From the NCBI GenBank assembly GCA_934700615.1, contig CAKUXR010000004.1, positions 62,001 through 126,000 on the forward strand: a stretch of 64,000 nucleotides of DNA. Direction: 5' to 3'. The translations under genes were made by a program, and so were the position numbers. This stretch comes from an uncultured Bacteroidales bacterium (GTDB lineage Bacteria; Bacteroidota; Bacteroidia; Bacteroidales; UBA932). Below, piece after piece: positions 17,282 to 25,450 of the stretch. Positions within the stretch are counted from its first letter, which is position 1. Each line of letters begins with the position of its first letter. The notes below the pieces were generated by a model that worked only from the letters and a program-made list of their open reading frames with translations, was not told the DNA's origin and did not search any database.

Positions 17282-18883
17282 ATGAAAAAAGTCATTTTAC
17301 TTGCTGCGGCTGTGGCTGTGTTGGCCGGCTGTCAGACTGAAAAAATCGAGACTCCTGTTCCTGGACTCGTGAAGATTGTTCCGGTAATGACCAAAGTTAC
17401 TGATGTCAATTTCGAGAATGGCGACAAAGTAGGTGTCACCATCATGCAGGGAGATGTGGCGTATGCGAAGAATCAGCTTCTTACATATTCAGACAATGTT
17501 TTCTCAGGCACACTCAACTGGTATGCGGAGGCATTGACACCATCTACATTGACAGCATATTATCCTTATGCTGCAGAGGGTGTGCCTTCTGCTTTCAAGG
17601 TTGCTGCAGACCAGACTACCGGTTACGGGGCTTCGGATTTCATTGCCGGCAAGAAAGAGGGGGTTACGCCTTCTGTCAATGCTGTTGTAGTGCCTTTCAA
17701 GCATATGTTGACAAAGATTTCTCTTGTTGTGGACAACCAGTCTCAGGCCGGAATTTCCGCTGTAGAGCTTCGCGGTTCCAAGACAACTGCTGACATTGAC
17801 CTTGTCAATATGACTGCTGCGGTTTCTGAGGGTGCTGCTGTCGAGGCTATCAAGGCTCATGCGGTTACTGAGGGTGAACTTTACAGCGCCATCGTTGTGC
17901 CTCAGACAGTTGCTTTCGAGCTTGCTGTCACTACATCTACAGGTAAGGAACTTACCCAGAAACTTGTTTCAACTGAGCTTAAGCAGGGACTCCAATATAC
18001 TATCAATGTGAAGGTTATGCCTTCAGACATCAAGGTTTCCATTTCCGGAAATATCGAGAACTGGGGTGACGGCGGTGAAATCGGCGGAGACGTGCCTACT
18101 TACATTGACTTTGCTGAATATGACGGTTATTTCATCTACAAGAATGAGAAATATACTACCGTGAAGATGTCTGACGGTTCAGTATGGATGTCACAGTCCA
18201 TGCGCTATGTTCCTGAGGGATACACTGTTTCTTCAGATCCTGCTGCGGAGTCACACATTTGGGCGCCTTACACTATCGTAAATGGTGTTCCTACCCCTTC
18301 AACCGATGCCGATTTTGTAAATAAGAAGGGTTATCTTTATGACTATCAGGCTATTTTCGGTGAGGAAATCACTGTGGATAATGCCGCTTCGTTCGAGGGC
18401 AAGCAGGGTATCTGCCCTAACGGATGGCATGTTCCTACCAGAAGTGAGTATCTTGCTCTTTGCGGTTATTCAGCAAAAGGTGTCAATGATGAGGCAGCCA
18501 TAACGAAGGATGATGCATTGCTCTGGGATACCGCAGCCGGTTATGGCTCAGTGAAGAAGGCTAATGAACTTGGCTGGAATATGGAGCTTGTAGGTTATCG
18601 TCAGGTTACCAAGTTCGGTGCGACCGGACAGTATCTCAAGAACGCTATTGCTGCGGCCAATACCAATGATGCTGCTCTGGCCGGCAGTCCTGCCATCACC
18701 TATATCGCTTCTTCTACTTTCAACAAGGCGAATTATGATTCCAAGGAGCCTACCAAACTCAATACGCTCCAGTATTTCGGCATGATGACCACATTCACAA
18801 GCCAGTATAAGGATGGTCGTCTGTCTCTGGCATTTGTTCACAGCGGATGCGGTATGACTCTGCGTTGTGTGAAGAATAAATAA
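17282..18883 (+). CDS. Fimbrillin-like lipoprotein with FISUMP domain
   Basis: The 533-residue protein has a lipoprotein signal (AVAVLAGCQTEK, Cys near residue 17). Residues 25-260 resemble the fimbrillin family: TDVNFENGDKVGVTIMQGD, then STLTAYYPYAAEG and VPFKHMLTKISLVVDN. Residues 280-533 form a FISUMP domain: DGSVWMSQSMRY, then QGICPNGWHVPTRSEYLAL and a C-terminal MTLRCVKN. Fimbrillin-like proteins are surface adhesins or pilus subunits; the FISUMP domain is of unknown function and common on Bacteroidota surface proteins. It is the fourth gene of the run that starts at the TonB receptor. Confidence 0.75.
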   Translation: MKKVILLAAAVAVLAGCQTEKIETPVPGLVKIVPVMTKVTDVNFENGDKVGVTIMQGDVAYAKNQLLTYSDNVFSGTLNWYAEALTPSTLTAYYPYAAEGVPSAFKVAADQTTGYGASDFIAGKKEGVTPSVNAVVVPFKHMLTKISLVVDNQSQAGISAVELRGSKTTADIDLVNMTAAVSEGAAVEAIKAHAVTEGELYSAIVVPQTVAFELAVTTSTGKELTQKLVSTELKQGLQYTINVKVMPSDIKVSISGNIENWGDGGEIGGDVPTYIDFAEYDGYFIYKNEKYTTVKMSDGSVWMSQSMRYVPEGYTVSSDPAAESHIWAPYTIVNGVPTPSTDADFVNKKGYLYDYQAIFGEEITVDNAASFEGKQGICPNGWHVPTRSEYLALCGYSAKGVNDEAAITKDDALLWDTAAGYGSVKKANELGWNMELVGYRQVTKFGATGQYLKNAIAAANTNDAALAGSPAITYIASSTFNKANYDSKEPTKLNTLQYFGMMTTFTSQYKDGRLSLAFVHSGCGMTLRCVKNK

Positions 18884-18945
18884 GTCATAACATAAACACT
18901 GGAAGCCGTTGTCGTGTGATGGCGGCTTCTGTAATGCTAAACTTA

Positions 18946-20988
18946 ATGGCTAAACAATCAACAATCAAAAGGAATTGGCCTAAATATCTCCTTCAGTGGG
19001 GTGTTCTGGCCGCATTGGCAGCTTTCCTGCTCATCCCGGGCAAGGATCCTGCAAACCCTGAGGCTTATTGCCCTATGGGCGGTCTTCAGGCATTGACAAC
19101 ATTCTTCGTAAGAGGCTCACTTCCATGCAGCATGAGCATGGTGCAGATAGTGATGGGTATCGTTCTGGCTGCCGCAGTTGTGCTTTTCAGCAAACTTTTC
19201 TGCGGTTATCTCTGCCCGCTGGGAACTGTCCAGGACCTTCTCATGAAACTCCGCAACACTATCGGCTGGAGAGGTATCGTGGTAAAGAACGGTACTGTTG
19301 CCGACAAGGTCCTCCGCGTGATCAAGTATGTGCTTCTGTTCTGGATTTTCTATTCTACGGCTACCGCTAGCGAGCTGTTCTGCAAGAACCTTGACCCTTA
19401 CTATGCTGTGGCTACCGGATTCAAGGGCGAGATAACTCTCTGGATGTCATTGATTTCAGTTGCGGCTGTGATTCTCTGCGGCTTCATGGTCAACATGTTC
19501 TGGTGCAAGTATCTCTGTCCTCTCGGAGCCATTTCCAATTCTCTGAAGTTCTGGGTGTGGATTGTGGTTCTTGCTGCGGCTTATTACCTTCTCGGATCTA
19601 TCGGCGTCAATGTCCCTTGGTGGGCTCTTCTCGCTGCGTTCTGCGTTGTGGGATATCTTCTTGAAATCCTTTGCGGAAAACCTGGGCTCCAGGTGCTCCA
19701 TATCATGAAGAATGACTCCAAGTGTACGCATTGCGGCCTTTGTACGAAGGCTTGTCCTTATGGCATTGATGTGGCTGGCTGCAGGGCCGGTGCCGTCAAG
19801 GCTGTGGATTGTACTCTGTGCGGTGAGTGTACGGCAGTTTGTCCTGTGGATGCCATCCATACCGGTGTGTGCGTGAAAGGTGGACGCAACGTGTGGAACG
19901 TGCTGGCTCCGGCTGTCATTGCATTGGTTCTCATGGGTATCGGTCTCTGGGCCGGCGGAAAGTATGAGCTTCCTACTATCAATGTTACCTGGGGTATCGA
20001 GCAGACTCTGGAGGATGGTACGGTGAAGCAGCTGGTGGATCCGTCATCATTGAAAACTATGGAGATGGAGGGTCTGCGTTCTGTCAAGTGCTACGGCAGT
20101 TCTATGGCTTTCAAGGCCAAATTGGAGAAGATCAGGGGCGTTCATGGTGTGAAGACGTTTGTTTCCCACCACAGGGCCGTGATTACTTATGATCCTGCTG
20201 CCACTACTCCTGAGGTTATCCAGGAGAGCGTGTTCACTCCTTCCAAGTTCCGTGTCAATACTCCGGATATGGCTTCAGTGGACAGCATCAAGGTGGTTAC
20301 TATCCGTACCGAGAATATGTATGACAAGCTGGACCTTAATTATCTCGGTCTCCAGATGCGTCTGACTGACAAGAAGATATATGGCCTCGAGTCCGAGTTC
20401 GCATGTCCTCTCATCGTCCGTGTCTATATGGATGCTTCAGAGACTGCCGACAAGGCATGGTTCAAGAAGATTGTCAATATGAAGGAGCTTGAGATGCCTG
20501 TCCACGGCGGCGGCACCAAGAGTACTCCTGTGAACTTCAAGTTCGTGGATCTTGAGGATGGCGTGTCCTATATTTCTACGGAGTCTTTCATCCGCAAGAT
20601 GTTCACTCCGTTCAAGGCCCAGTTCTCCAGCAGGGTAGAGGAGTTCGCCGGCAAGCCTCAGTTCGTATATGAGATTCCGGATGCCAATTATGAGAAGCCT
20701 ATCATTCTCAGAAATCTGCCGTTCGTAAGCAATCATCTTTCCAAGAATGACGGCATCATAGGTGTCTATCTCGAGCTTGACAACAGCCTGACTCCGGCTC
20801 TCATGATCCGTTATGCCGCACCTATGACAGCTGACCGCATCTGGGAACTCCTGAACATGGAAACATGGACCATCACCTACAAGAAGGACGATGTCCGTGA
20901 GGAAGCCGCGAAGCTGAAATTCAAGAACAAAGGCGTGGAAGTGCCGTTCAGCGGCTCCGCGCTGGAGAAGGTTCTGGAATCTGAATAA
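18946..20988 (+). CDS. Membrane polyferredoxin (NapH/NosR-like 4Fe-4S protein)
   Basis: About 680 residues. The start MAKQSTIKRNW at 18946 is preferred; an upstream ATG at 18916 would add 10 residues. The N-terminal half has about six transmembrane segments with two NapH-type cysteine motifs (FCGYLCPLG and WCKYLCPLG). Two ferredoxin-type 4Fe-4S motifs follow near residue 270 (CTHCGLCTKACPYG, CTLCGECTAVCPVDAI). A further membrane helix is followed by a region resembling a heavy-metal-associated fold (VKCYGSSMAFKAKLEKIRGV). Such proteins pass electrons across the inner membrane to a periplasmic partner. Its place after the surface-receptor genes suggests a reductive step for an imported ligand; this is inference. 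Confidence 0.8.
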   Translation: MAKQSTIKRNWPKYLLQWGVLAALAAFLLIPGKDPANPEAYCPMGGLQALTTFFVRGSLPCSMSMVQIVMGIVLAAAVVLFSKLFCGYLCPLGTVQDLLMKLRNTIGWRGIVVKNGTVADKVLRVIKYVLLFWIFYSTATASELFCKNLDPYYAVATGFKGEITLWMSLISVAAVILCGFMVNMFWCKYLCPLGAISNSLKFWVWIVVLAAAYYLLGSIGVNVPWWALLAAFCVVGYLLEILCGKPGLQVLHIMKNDSKCTHCGLCTKACPYGIDVAGCRAGAVKAVDCTLCGECTAVCPVDAIHTGVCVKGGRNVWNVLAPAVIALVLMGIGLWAGGKYELPTINVTWGIEQTLEDGTVKQLVDPSSLKTMEMEGLRSVKCYGSSMAFKAKLEKIRGVHGVKTFVSHHRAVITYDPAATTPEVIQESVFTPSKFRVNTPDMASVDSIKVVTIRTENMYDKLDLNYLGLQMRLTDKKIYGLESEFACPLIVRVYMDASETADKAWFKKIVNMKELEMPVHGGGTKSTPVNFKFVDLEDGVSYISTESFIRKMFTPFKAQFSSRVEEFAGKPQFVYEIPDANYEKPIILRNLPFVSNHLSKNDGIIGVYLELDNSLTPALMIRYAAPMTADRIWELLNMETWTITYKKDDVREEAAKLKFKNKGVEVPFSGSALEKVLESE

Positions 20989-21001
20989 TTGAGATTAAAA
21001 G

Positions 21002-23173
21002 ATGAAAATGAGAAGGATATATCTGGCCGCATTGACATTGGCCGGAATTATGTTGGGACAGGCGACTGCGTTGGCCGATGAGGGCATGTGGCTGATTCAG
21101 GATATCAATGCGGCGCTGGAAAAGAAGATGCAGGAGAGGGGTCTGAAACTTTCGGCAGGGGAGATTTACAATGCGGATGCGCCGGGTTCGGCTGTTTCGG
21201 ATGCGATTGTTTCTCTGGGATTCTATTGCACGGGAAGTATAATTTCTGATCAGGGTCTTCTGATAACGAACCACCATTGTGCTTATTCGGATGTTTTCGC
21301 GCTGAGTGCTCCGGAGCATAATTATCTGGAAGAGGGCTATTGGGCTGTGCGCAGTGACCAGGAACTGCCTATTCCGGACAAGCAGGTATTTTTCCTGAAG
21401 AGGGTCCTGGATGTCACGGCGGAAGTGAAGAATCTCCGTGAGGATTTGGCGAAGAAGGGGCTTCCTTGCGGAATGCGTCGCGTGAGCAATATCATGGAGA
21501 AAAAGTATAAGGCTGAGACCGGCAAGGAGGCTTATTTGAACTCTATGTGGTCCGGTGAGAAGTATTATATGGCTCTTTACGACGTATATACTGACCTTCG
21601 TCTTGTGGCTGCTCCTCCTGTTTCCGTGGCTGCATTCGGTGGTGATACGGATAACTGGGAGTGGCCTCAGCAGAAGTGCGATTTCGCCATGTATCGTGTC
21701 TATACTGCGCCTGACGGAAAGCCGGCTGATTATTCTAAGAACAATGTGCCTCTCAAGCCGTTGCGCAAGCTGGATATTTCTCTGGACGGTTATAAGCCTG
21801 AGGATTACACTATGGTCATCGGATATCCTGGAAGAACTAACCGTTATGCTTCTTCTTTGGAGACTGATTTCCAGGAGTGTGTGTCTCTTCCTATTGCCAA
21901 TGAGTTGAGGCGCAACCAGATGGAAATCATGCGCCGTTGGATGGATGCGGATCCTGCCGTTTGGCTCAAATATTCTGACACTTTCTTCGGTCTCAGCAAT
22001 ATCGGTGAGATGCAGGAAGGTGAGGCAGAATGTCTCAAGAGATTCGGTGTCAAGGCTATAAAGGAGTCCGAGGAGAAGGATTTGCAGGCTTGGATAGAGG
22101 CTGATCCTCAGCGTAAGGCCAAGTGGGGAACTCTTATGTCTGACCTGAAGAAGTTATATGATGCTACTGAGTCTGTGGAGCGCAATAAGGCTTATTTCCG
22201 TGAGACTTTCTTCCGTGGGACCATCATTGGCAGAACCATCATGAGGATGAACAGTGCCCGCGGTAATTTCAAGCCGATGAAGAGGCATCTTATGAGGGGT
22301 ATTGCAGATACTGATCCGAGAGTGGAGAGGGATTTGCTCGAATATTCTATCTCTCAGTATTTCTCCAACATTGACACAACCCTTTTCGGACCTTATCAGA
22401 AGGAGCTTGCGGCGAAGTTCGGTACGGATTTCAAGGCGATGACAGATTATATCTGGGCTGGAACTATGGTTGCTTCCAGAGAGAAGGCGGAGGCGTTCAA
22501 TGACCCGGCTCAGTTCAATGATGACAGGCTGAAGAAGCTTCTCCTGGATGTCAGCATTCTTGATTTCAACAATAAGGATAATGACATGTGTAACCGTAAT
22601 GAGATTCTGGCGATGAATAAGGAGTATACTCATGCTCTTTATGAGATGCGCGCGGACAAGGGAATCGCTCAGTATCCTGATGCAAACTCCACTATGAGAA
22701 TCACTTACGGTACTGTAGGTCCGATCGAGCCGCATGATGGCGTCTGGTGTTCATGGCAGACTTCGACCAACGGTGTCATTGAAAAGTATGACGCTGAGAA
22801 TCGCGATTTCAAGCCTTCGGATGCGTTTATGTCAATGCTAGAGTCTCGTGATTGGGGGCGTTGGGCTGTGAAGATGCCTTCTTCCGGCAAAAAGGCTGCT
22901 CCGGCACCTGTCGGCTCTGCTCCTGCCGGGACAATGCCTGCTGATTTCCTTACAGACAACGATATTACCGGCGGTAATTCTGGCAGCCCTGTGCTCAATG
23001 CCGAGGGCAAGGTCATCGGCTTGGCCTTTGACGGAAATAAGGAGTCTCTCGCCAGCGACCTGTATGCGGTTCCGGGCTACAACAAGTGTGTCTGCGTGGA
23101 TATCCGCTACATTCTCTGGACTCTGGACAAGTATGCCGGAATGAGCCGTATTATCGAAGAACTTGGACTGTAA
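21002..23173 (+). CDS. S46 family dipeptidyl-peptidase (DPP7-like)
   Basis: The 723-residue serine exopeptidase with a signal peptide (RRIYLAALTLAGIMLGQATA) acts in the periplasm on peptides, releasing dipeptides. The S46 triad is visible: His in NHHC near residue 86, Asp in GGDTDNWEWP near residue 218, and Ser in GGNSGSPV near residue 663. The substrate-selecting position after the Ser motif reads AFDGN; Gly here is typical of DPP7 (hydrophobic P1), whereas DPP11 (Asp/Glu P1) has Arg. It ends by overlapping or abutting the MBL hydrolase gene. S46 enzymes are a mark of asaccharolytic or peptide-using Bacteroidota. Confidence 0.9.
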   Translation: MKMRRIYLAALTLAGIMLGQATALADEGMWLIQDINAALEKKMQERGLKLSAGEIYNADAPGSAVSDAIVSLGFYCTGSIISDQGLLITNHHCAYSDVFALSAPEHNYLEEGYWAVRSDQELPIPDKQVFFLKRVLDVTAEVKNLREDLAKKGLPCGMRRVSNIMEKKYKAETGKEAYLNSMWSGEKYYMALYDVYTDLRLVAAPPVSVAAFGGDTDNWEWPQQKCDFAMYRVYTAPDGKPADYSKNNVPLKPLRKLDISLDGYKPEDYTMVIGYPGRTNRYASSLETDFQECVSLPIANELRRNQMEIMRRWMDADPAVWLKYSDTFFGLSNIGEMQEGEAECLKRFGVKAIKESEEKDLQAWIEADPQRKAKWGTLMSDLKKLYDATESVERNKAYFRETFFRGTIIGRTIMRMNSARGNFKPMKRHLMRGIADTDPRVERDLLEYSISQYFSNIDTTLFGPYQKELAAKFGTDFKAMTDYIWAGTMVASREKAEAFNDPAQFNDDRLKKLLLDVSILDFNNKDNDMCNRNEILAMNKEYTHALYEMRADKGIAQYPDANSTMRITYGTVGPIEPHDGVWCSWQTSTNGVIEKYDAENRDFKPSDAFMSMLESRDWGRWAVKMPSSGKKAAPAPVGSAPAGTMPADFLTDNDITGGNSGSPVLNAEGKVIGLAFDGNKESLASDLYAVPGYNKCVCVDIRYILWTLDKYAGMSRIIEELGL

Positions 23174-23183
23174 TAGATTGATC

Positions 23184-24140
23184 GTGAATAAATTGCTTAC
23201 TATCAGCGCGATATCAGTTTTGGCGCTGTCATTTGTGTCCTGTGCGGAAGAACCCGCATGGGACACAACTATGGAGATAGGTCCATATACGGTTTCTCTT
23301 GTCGAGAAGGATGTATGGCATGTGGAAGACTGTAATTCGTCGAATCCTCCGGGGGAGTCCGTACTGGAAGACGGAACGGTCAGGCATAATGTGTGCTCGG
23401 ATATGTACATCGTCAGGGGCCGTAAGAAGGCTATTCTGATAGATTTGTCCAACAATGTAAAGTGGGCGGATGATGCGGATGAGTCGTTGAGGCGGATTTT
23501 TTATGACCGTGCAGGTAAAAGGGAGAAGCTGATAGCGATTACGCATAATCATTACGACCACACGGGCATGTACGGTGCTTTCAAGGATGAAAAAGGTATT
23601 CGGTATTTGCTTCCGAAGGAGGATTTCAAGAGGGATACGCTTTTTACTCATGATACCACGCTCGTCGCTGACCATGATGTTATAGACTTGGGCGGAATGA
23701 AGCTGGAATGTGTTCAGTGTGAGGGGCATACGCCTGGCTCGATGATTTATTTCCTGAAAGGTCATGATATGGCTTTTTCGGGTGATGCAATCGGCTCGGG
23801 AGAATGTGTGTGGATTTTCGACATGCCTGGATTCGAGAATTACAGGCGCAGTGTTTCCAGGTTGCTCAAGTACCTGGAGGACCCTGCATCCGGCATTGAC
23901 GAGAGTATATTCAGGTTCTTGCCTGGTCATGCATATCAGATGAAGGATATCGATATGGATATCCAGTATGTGCGTGATATGGATGAACTTAACAACCGCA
24001 TCAGCATGGGAGAGGCGGAGAGGGAGCCGTATCCCATGGCTCACCGCGGCCTGGATGCCAGATTCAAGTACGGCAAGGTTGCCATCGTGTGGAACAAGGC
24101 GTTAAGTGAGGCCTATGCCGCACGCATGGCTGCGGAATAA
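23184..24140 (+). CDS. MBL-fold metallohydrolase lipoprotein
   Basis: About 318 residues from a GTG start at 23184, chosen because it gives a compact lipoprotein signal peptide (ISVLALSFVSC). A TTG at 23163, overlapping the S46 stop, is the alternative. The metallo-beta-lactamase zinc motif HxHxDH appears as THNHYDHTG near residue 120; further ligands are the His in GHTPGSM, the Asp in FSGDAIGSGE and the His in LPGHAYQ. The second half resembles hydrolases of the glyoxalase II/arylsulfatase-like MBL group. Substrate unknown. The gene is probably translated together with the S46 peptidase. Confidence 0.82.
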   Translation: MNKLLTISAISVLALSFVSCAEEPAWDTTMEIGPYTVSLVEKDVWHVEDCNSSNPPGESVLEDGTVRHNVCSDMYIVRGRKKAILIDLSNNVKWADDADESLRRIFYDRAGKREKLIAITHNHYDHTGMYGAFKDEKGIRYLLPKEDFKRDTLFTHDTTLVADHDVIDLGGMKLECVQCEGHTPGSMIYFLKGHDMAFSGDAIGSGECVWIFDMPGFENYRRSVSRLLKYLEDPASGIDESIFRFLPGHAYQMKDIDMDIQYVRDMDELNNRISMGEAEREPYPMAHRGLDARFKYGKVAIVWNKALSEAYAARMAAE

Positions 24141-24164
24141 ATAGCGCATACTTGCTGAACAAAA

Positions 24165-24196
24165 TTTGGTAATCCCGAATATTCGTTTTATATTTG
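24165..24196 (+). promoter_or_regulatory. Consensus promoter for tRNA-Ser
   Basis: TTTG at 24165-24168, 20-bp spacer, TATATTTG at 24189-24196: a full match to the Bacteroidota housekeeping consensus. The tRNA begins 51 bp downstream. Confidence 0.8.
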
Positions 24197-24247
24197 CATT
24201 CCTATTTGGAGAATCGGTTAACGAATCTCTCGAAGGAATGCATTTCC

Positions 24248-24335
24248 GGAGAGGTGGGTGAGTGGCTGAAACCACCAGTTTGCTAAACTGACGTACGGGT
24301 TTACCGTACCACGAGTTCGAATCTCGTCCTCTCCG
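24248..24335 (+). tRNA. tRNA-Ser (anticodon GCU)
   Basis: 88-nt cloverleaf with a long variable arm. The acceptor stem GGAGAGG/CCTCTCC closes perfectly, with discriminator G at 24335. The anticodon stem-loop CAGTTTGCTAAACTG gives anticodon GCT. The variable arm (GTACGGGTTTACCGTAC) and the T-loop GTTCGAATC are intact. CCA is not encoded. The last 17 bp of the gene region recur with one mismatch at 24513-24529. Confidence 0.95.
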
Positions 24336-24336
24336 C

Positions 24337-24529
24337 AAAACGTCATGAAGCTCGGCGCATCGCGCCGGGCTTTTTCATTTGAAGGCCGTCAGGAGCTCGC
24401 TCCTGTAAAGGCCTTCAAATGTAAAAGACCCACGGCCTCCGGCCGTGAGCTTCATGGCGTGTGCAAGGGCCCCTCCGGCAAGGAGCAGAGAAAAGGCACG
24501 CTCAGCGTGGCTAATCCCGTCCTCTCCGC
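24337..24529 (+). repeat. Palindrome-rich segment ending in a duplicated tRNA-Ser 3' end
   Basis: Direct repeats 24320-24336 and 24513-24529 (16 of 17 bases equal) bound this segment. Between them lie nested palindromes: outer arms CATGAAGCTC/GAGCTTCATG (24344-24353 and 24447-24456), a terminator-like hairpin with T run (24349-24375), a perfect 12-bp stem CATTTGAAGGCC/GGCCTTCAAATG (24376-24421) that itself holds AGGAGctcgCTCCT, and CACGGCCtccGGCCGTG near 24431-24447. A tRNA 3' end duplicated around foreign DNA is the usual trace of tyrosine-recombinase integration. No integrase gene is present, so this would be a remnant or a small non-autonomous palindromic element. Confidence 0.6.
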
Positions 24530-24566
24530 TGAAAAGTGGCTTACAAGTATCTGTAGGCCACTTTTT
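24530..24566 (+). terminator. Terminator beyond the duplicated tRNA end
   Basis: Stem AAAAGTGGCTTAC / GTAGGCCACTTTT with one wobble pair and a T run. It lies right after the duplicated tRNA end, so it was probably the tRNA's own terminator before the insertion separated them. Confidence 0.75.
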
Positions 24567-24644
24567 CTATTTAATATCCCAAAAAATATCCCATTTTTGA
24601 ATTTCGGTCGCAAGCGGACTTGTGCGGTTATGAGGGGTCAGGAA

Positions 24645-25129
24645 CTCGACCCTCTTGACAGCGGCGTGTCAATGCTATCGGCTGATGGCCAGTCATTTAC
24701 GTGATTCGGGAAATGCCAAGAGGTGGTCTTGAAATGGGGTCTTGACAGATTGTCAAGGCCCTGTTTTGTTCAGTATAACATTGATATAGAATACTTTAGC
24801 GACAAGAGTAACGAATCGGCTGCTGCCAAGAGGGTCGAAATCTTGAGATGGTCGGCATGCCGGTGTCCTTCTCTATAGGCACAGAAAACGGTGTAGGAAA
24901 CGCCTTGATTTTACCCCGTTTCGTTCAAAAATGAGATTCCGTGTAAAATATGCCGGTTTTTTACACGAAATCTTGCGGCTTGACCGAGTTCCGTGGTCGG
25001 TCACGCGTCATGACCACACAGATGCGTCTGTTATACATTTGCGTGGCTGGACCACCCTGTGGAAGGCCCCCTCTGCCACGTCAGATGGCCACGGAGCACT
25101 CTCTATGCCATATAGTTGTGGTCAGTTAC
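24645..25129 (+). repeat. Dispersed non-coding repeat, copy A (485 bp)
   Basis: Full-length copy of an element found three times in the window (also 27019-27338 and 33060-33575). It starts at CTCGACCCTCTTGACAGCGG and ends at GTGGTCAGTTAC. The first ~200 bp form a module bounded by 20-bp imperfect inverted repeats (24646-24665 against 24819-24838, 18 of 20 paired) and containing a near-perfect hairpin GGTCTTGACAgatTGTCAAGGCC. Copy A has a private variant: inverted repeat GATTCCGTGTAAAA/TTTTACACGAAATC near 24931-24968. The 3' part keeps the stem ACAGA/TCTGT with a loop that differs from copy C. Reading frames are short and not kept between copies, so the element is taken as non-coding. Confidence 0.8.
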
Positions 25130-25450
25130 GGAGCGGTTGTTCCAATAAATCTGACATCTTGGGGATATTTATGGTGGTGTCTTCATAGATATCCTGTTAG
25201 CGTCATATTCGGTGGTCTCTACTATATGTCCCTTAATGTCCATATAATCGCAGGTATGTTCCTTTTACTGTGAGACAATAATCTCGAATTCAGAATTATT
25301 TTAAAACGATCCCCTCATTATGTGGGTTTGGAGGCCTTAGAATAGGTGTTTTTTTGTTGTCAAAGTCAGGAAAAACACGTATTTTGGAAACCGTTTTGAA
25401 TTATTCAGGATGCAATATTGGACATTTCTAACAATTATAAACATAGAATT
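25130..25450. other. Gene-free stretch between repeat copy A and the lipoprotein gene
   Basis: Nothing convincing is seen: no gene, no strong hairpin and no full promoter consensus. A run of seven T (near 25350) and GTATTTTGG near 25380 are the only candidate signals. Confidence 0.4.

Noticed and set aside
23229..24044. 271-codon minus-strand frame opposite the MBL hydrolase
   Set aside because: The plus strand encodes clear zinc-binding motifs there; the antisense frame has no family similarity or signals.
24345..24704. 119-codon frame after tRNA-Ser
   Set aside because: It runs through nested palindromes, terminators and the start of repeat copy A, and no similar frame exists in the other copies.
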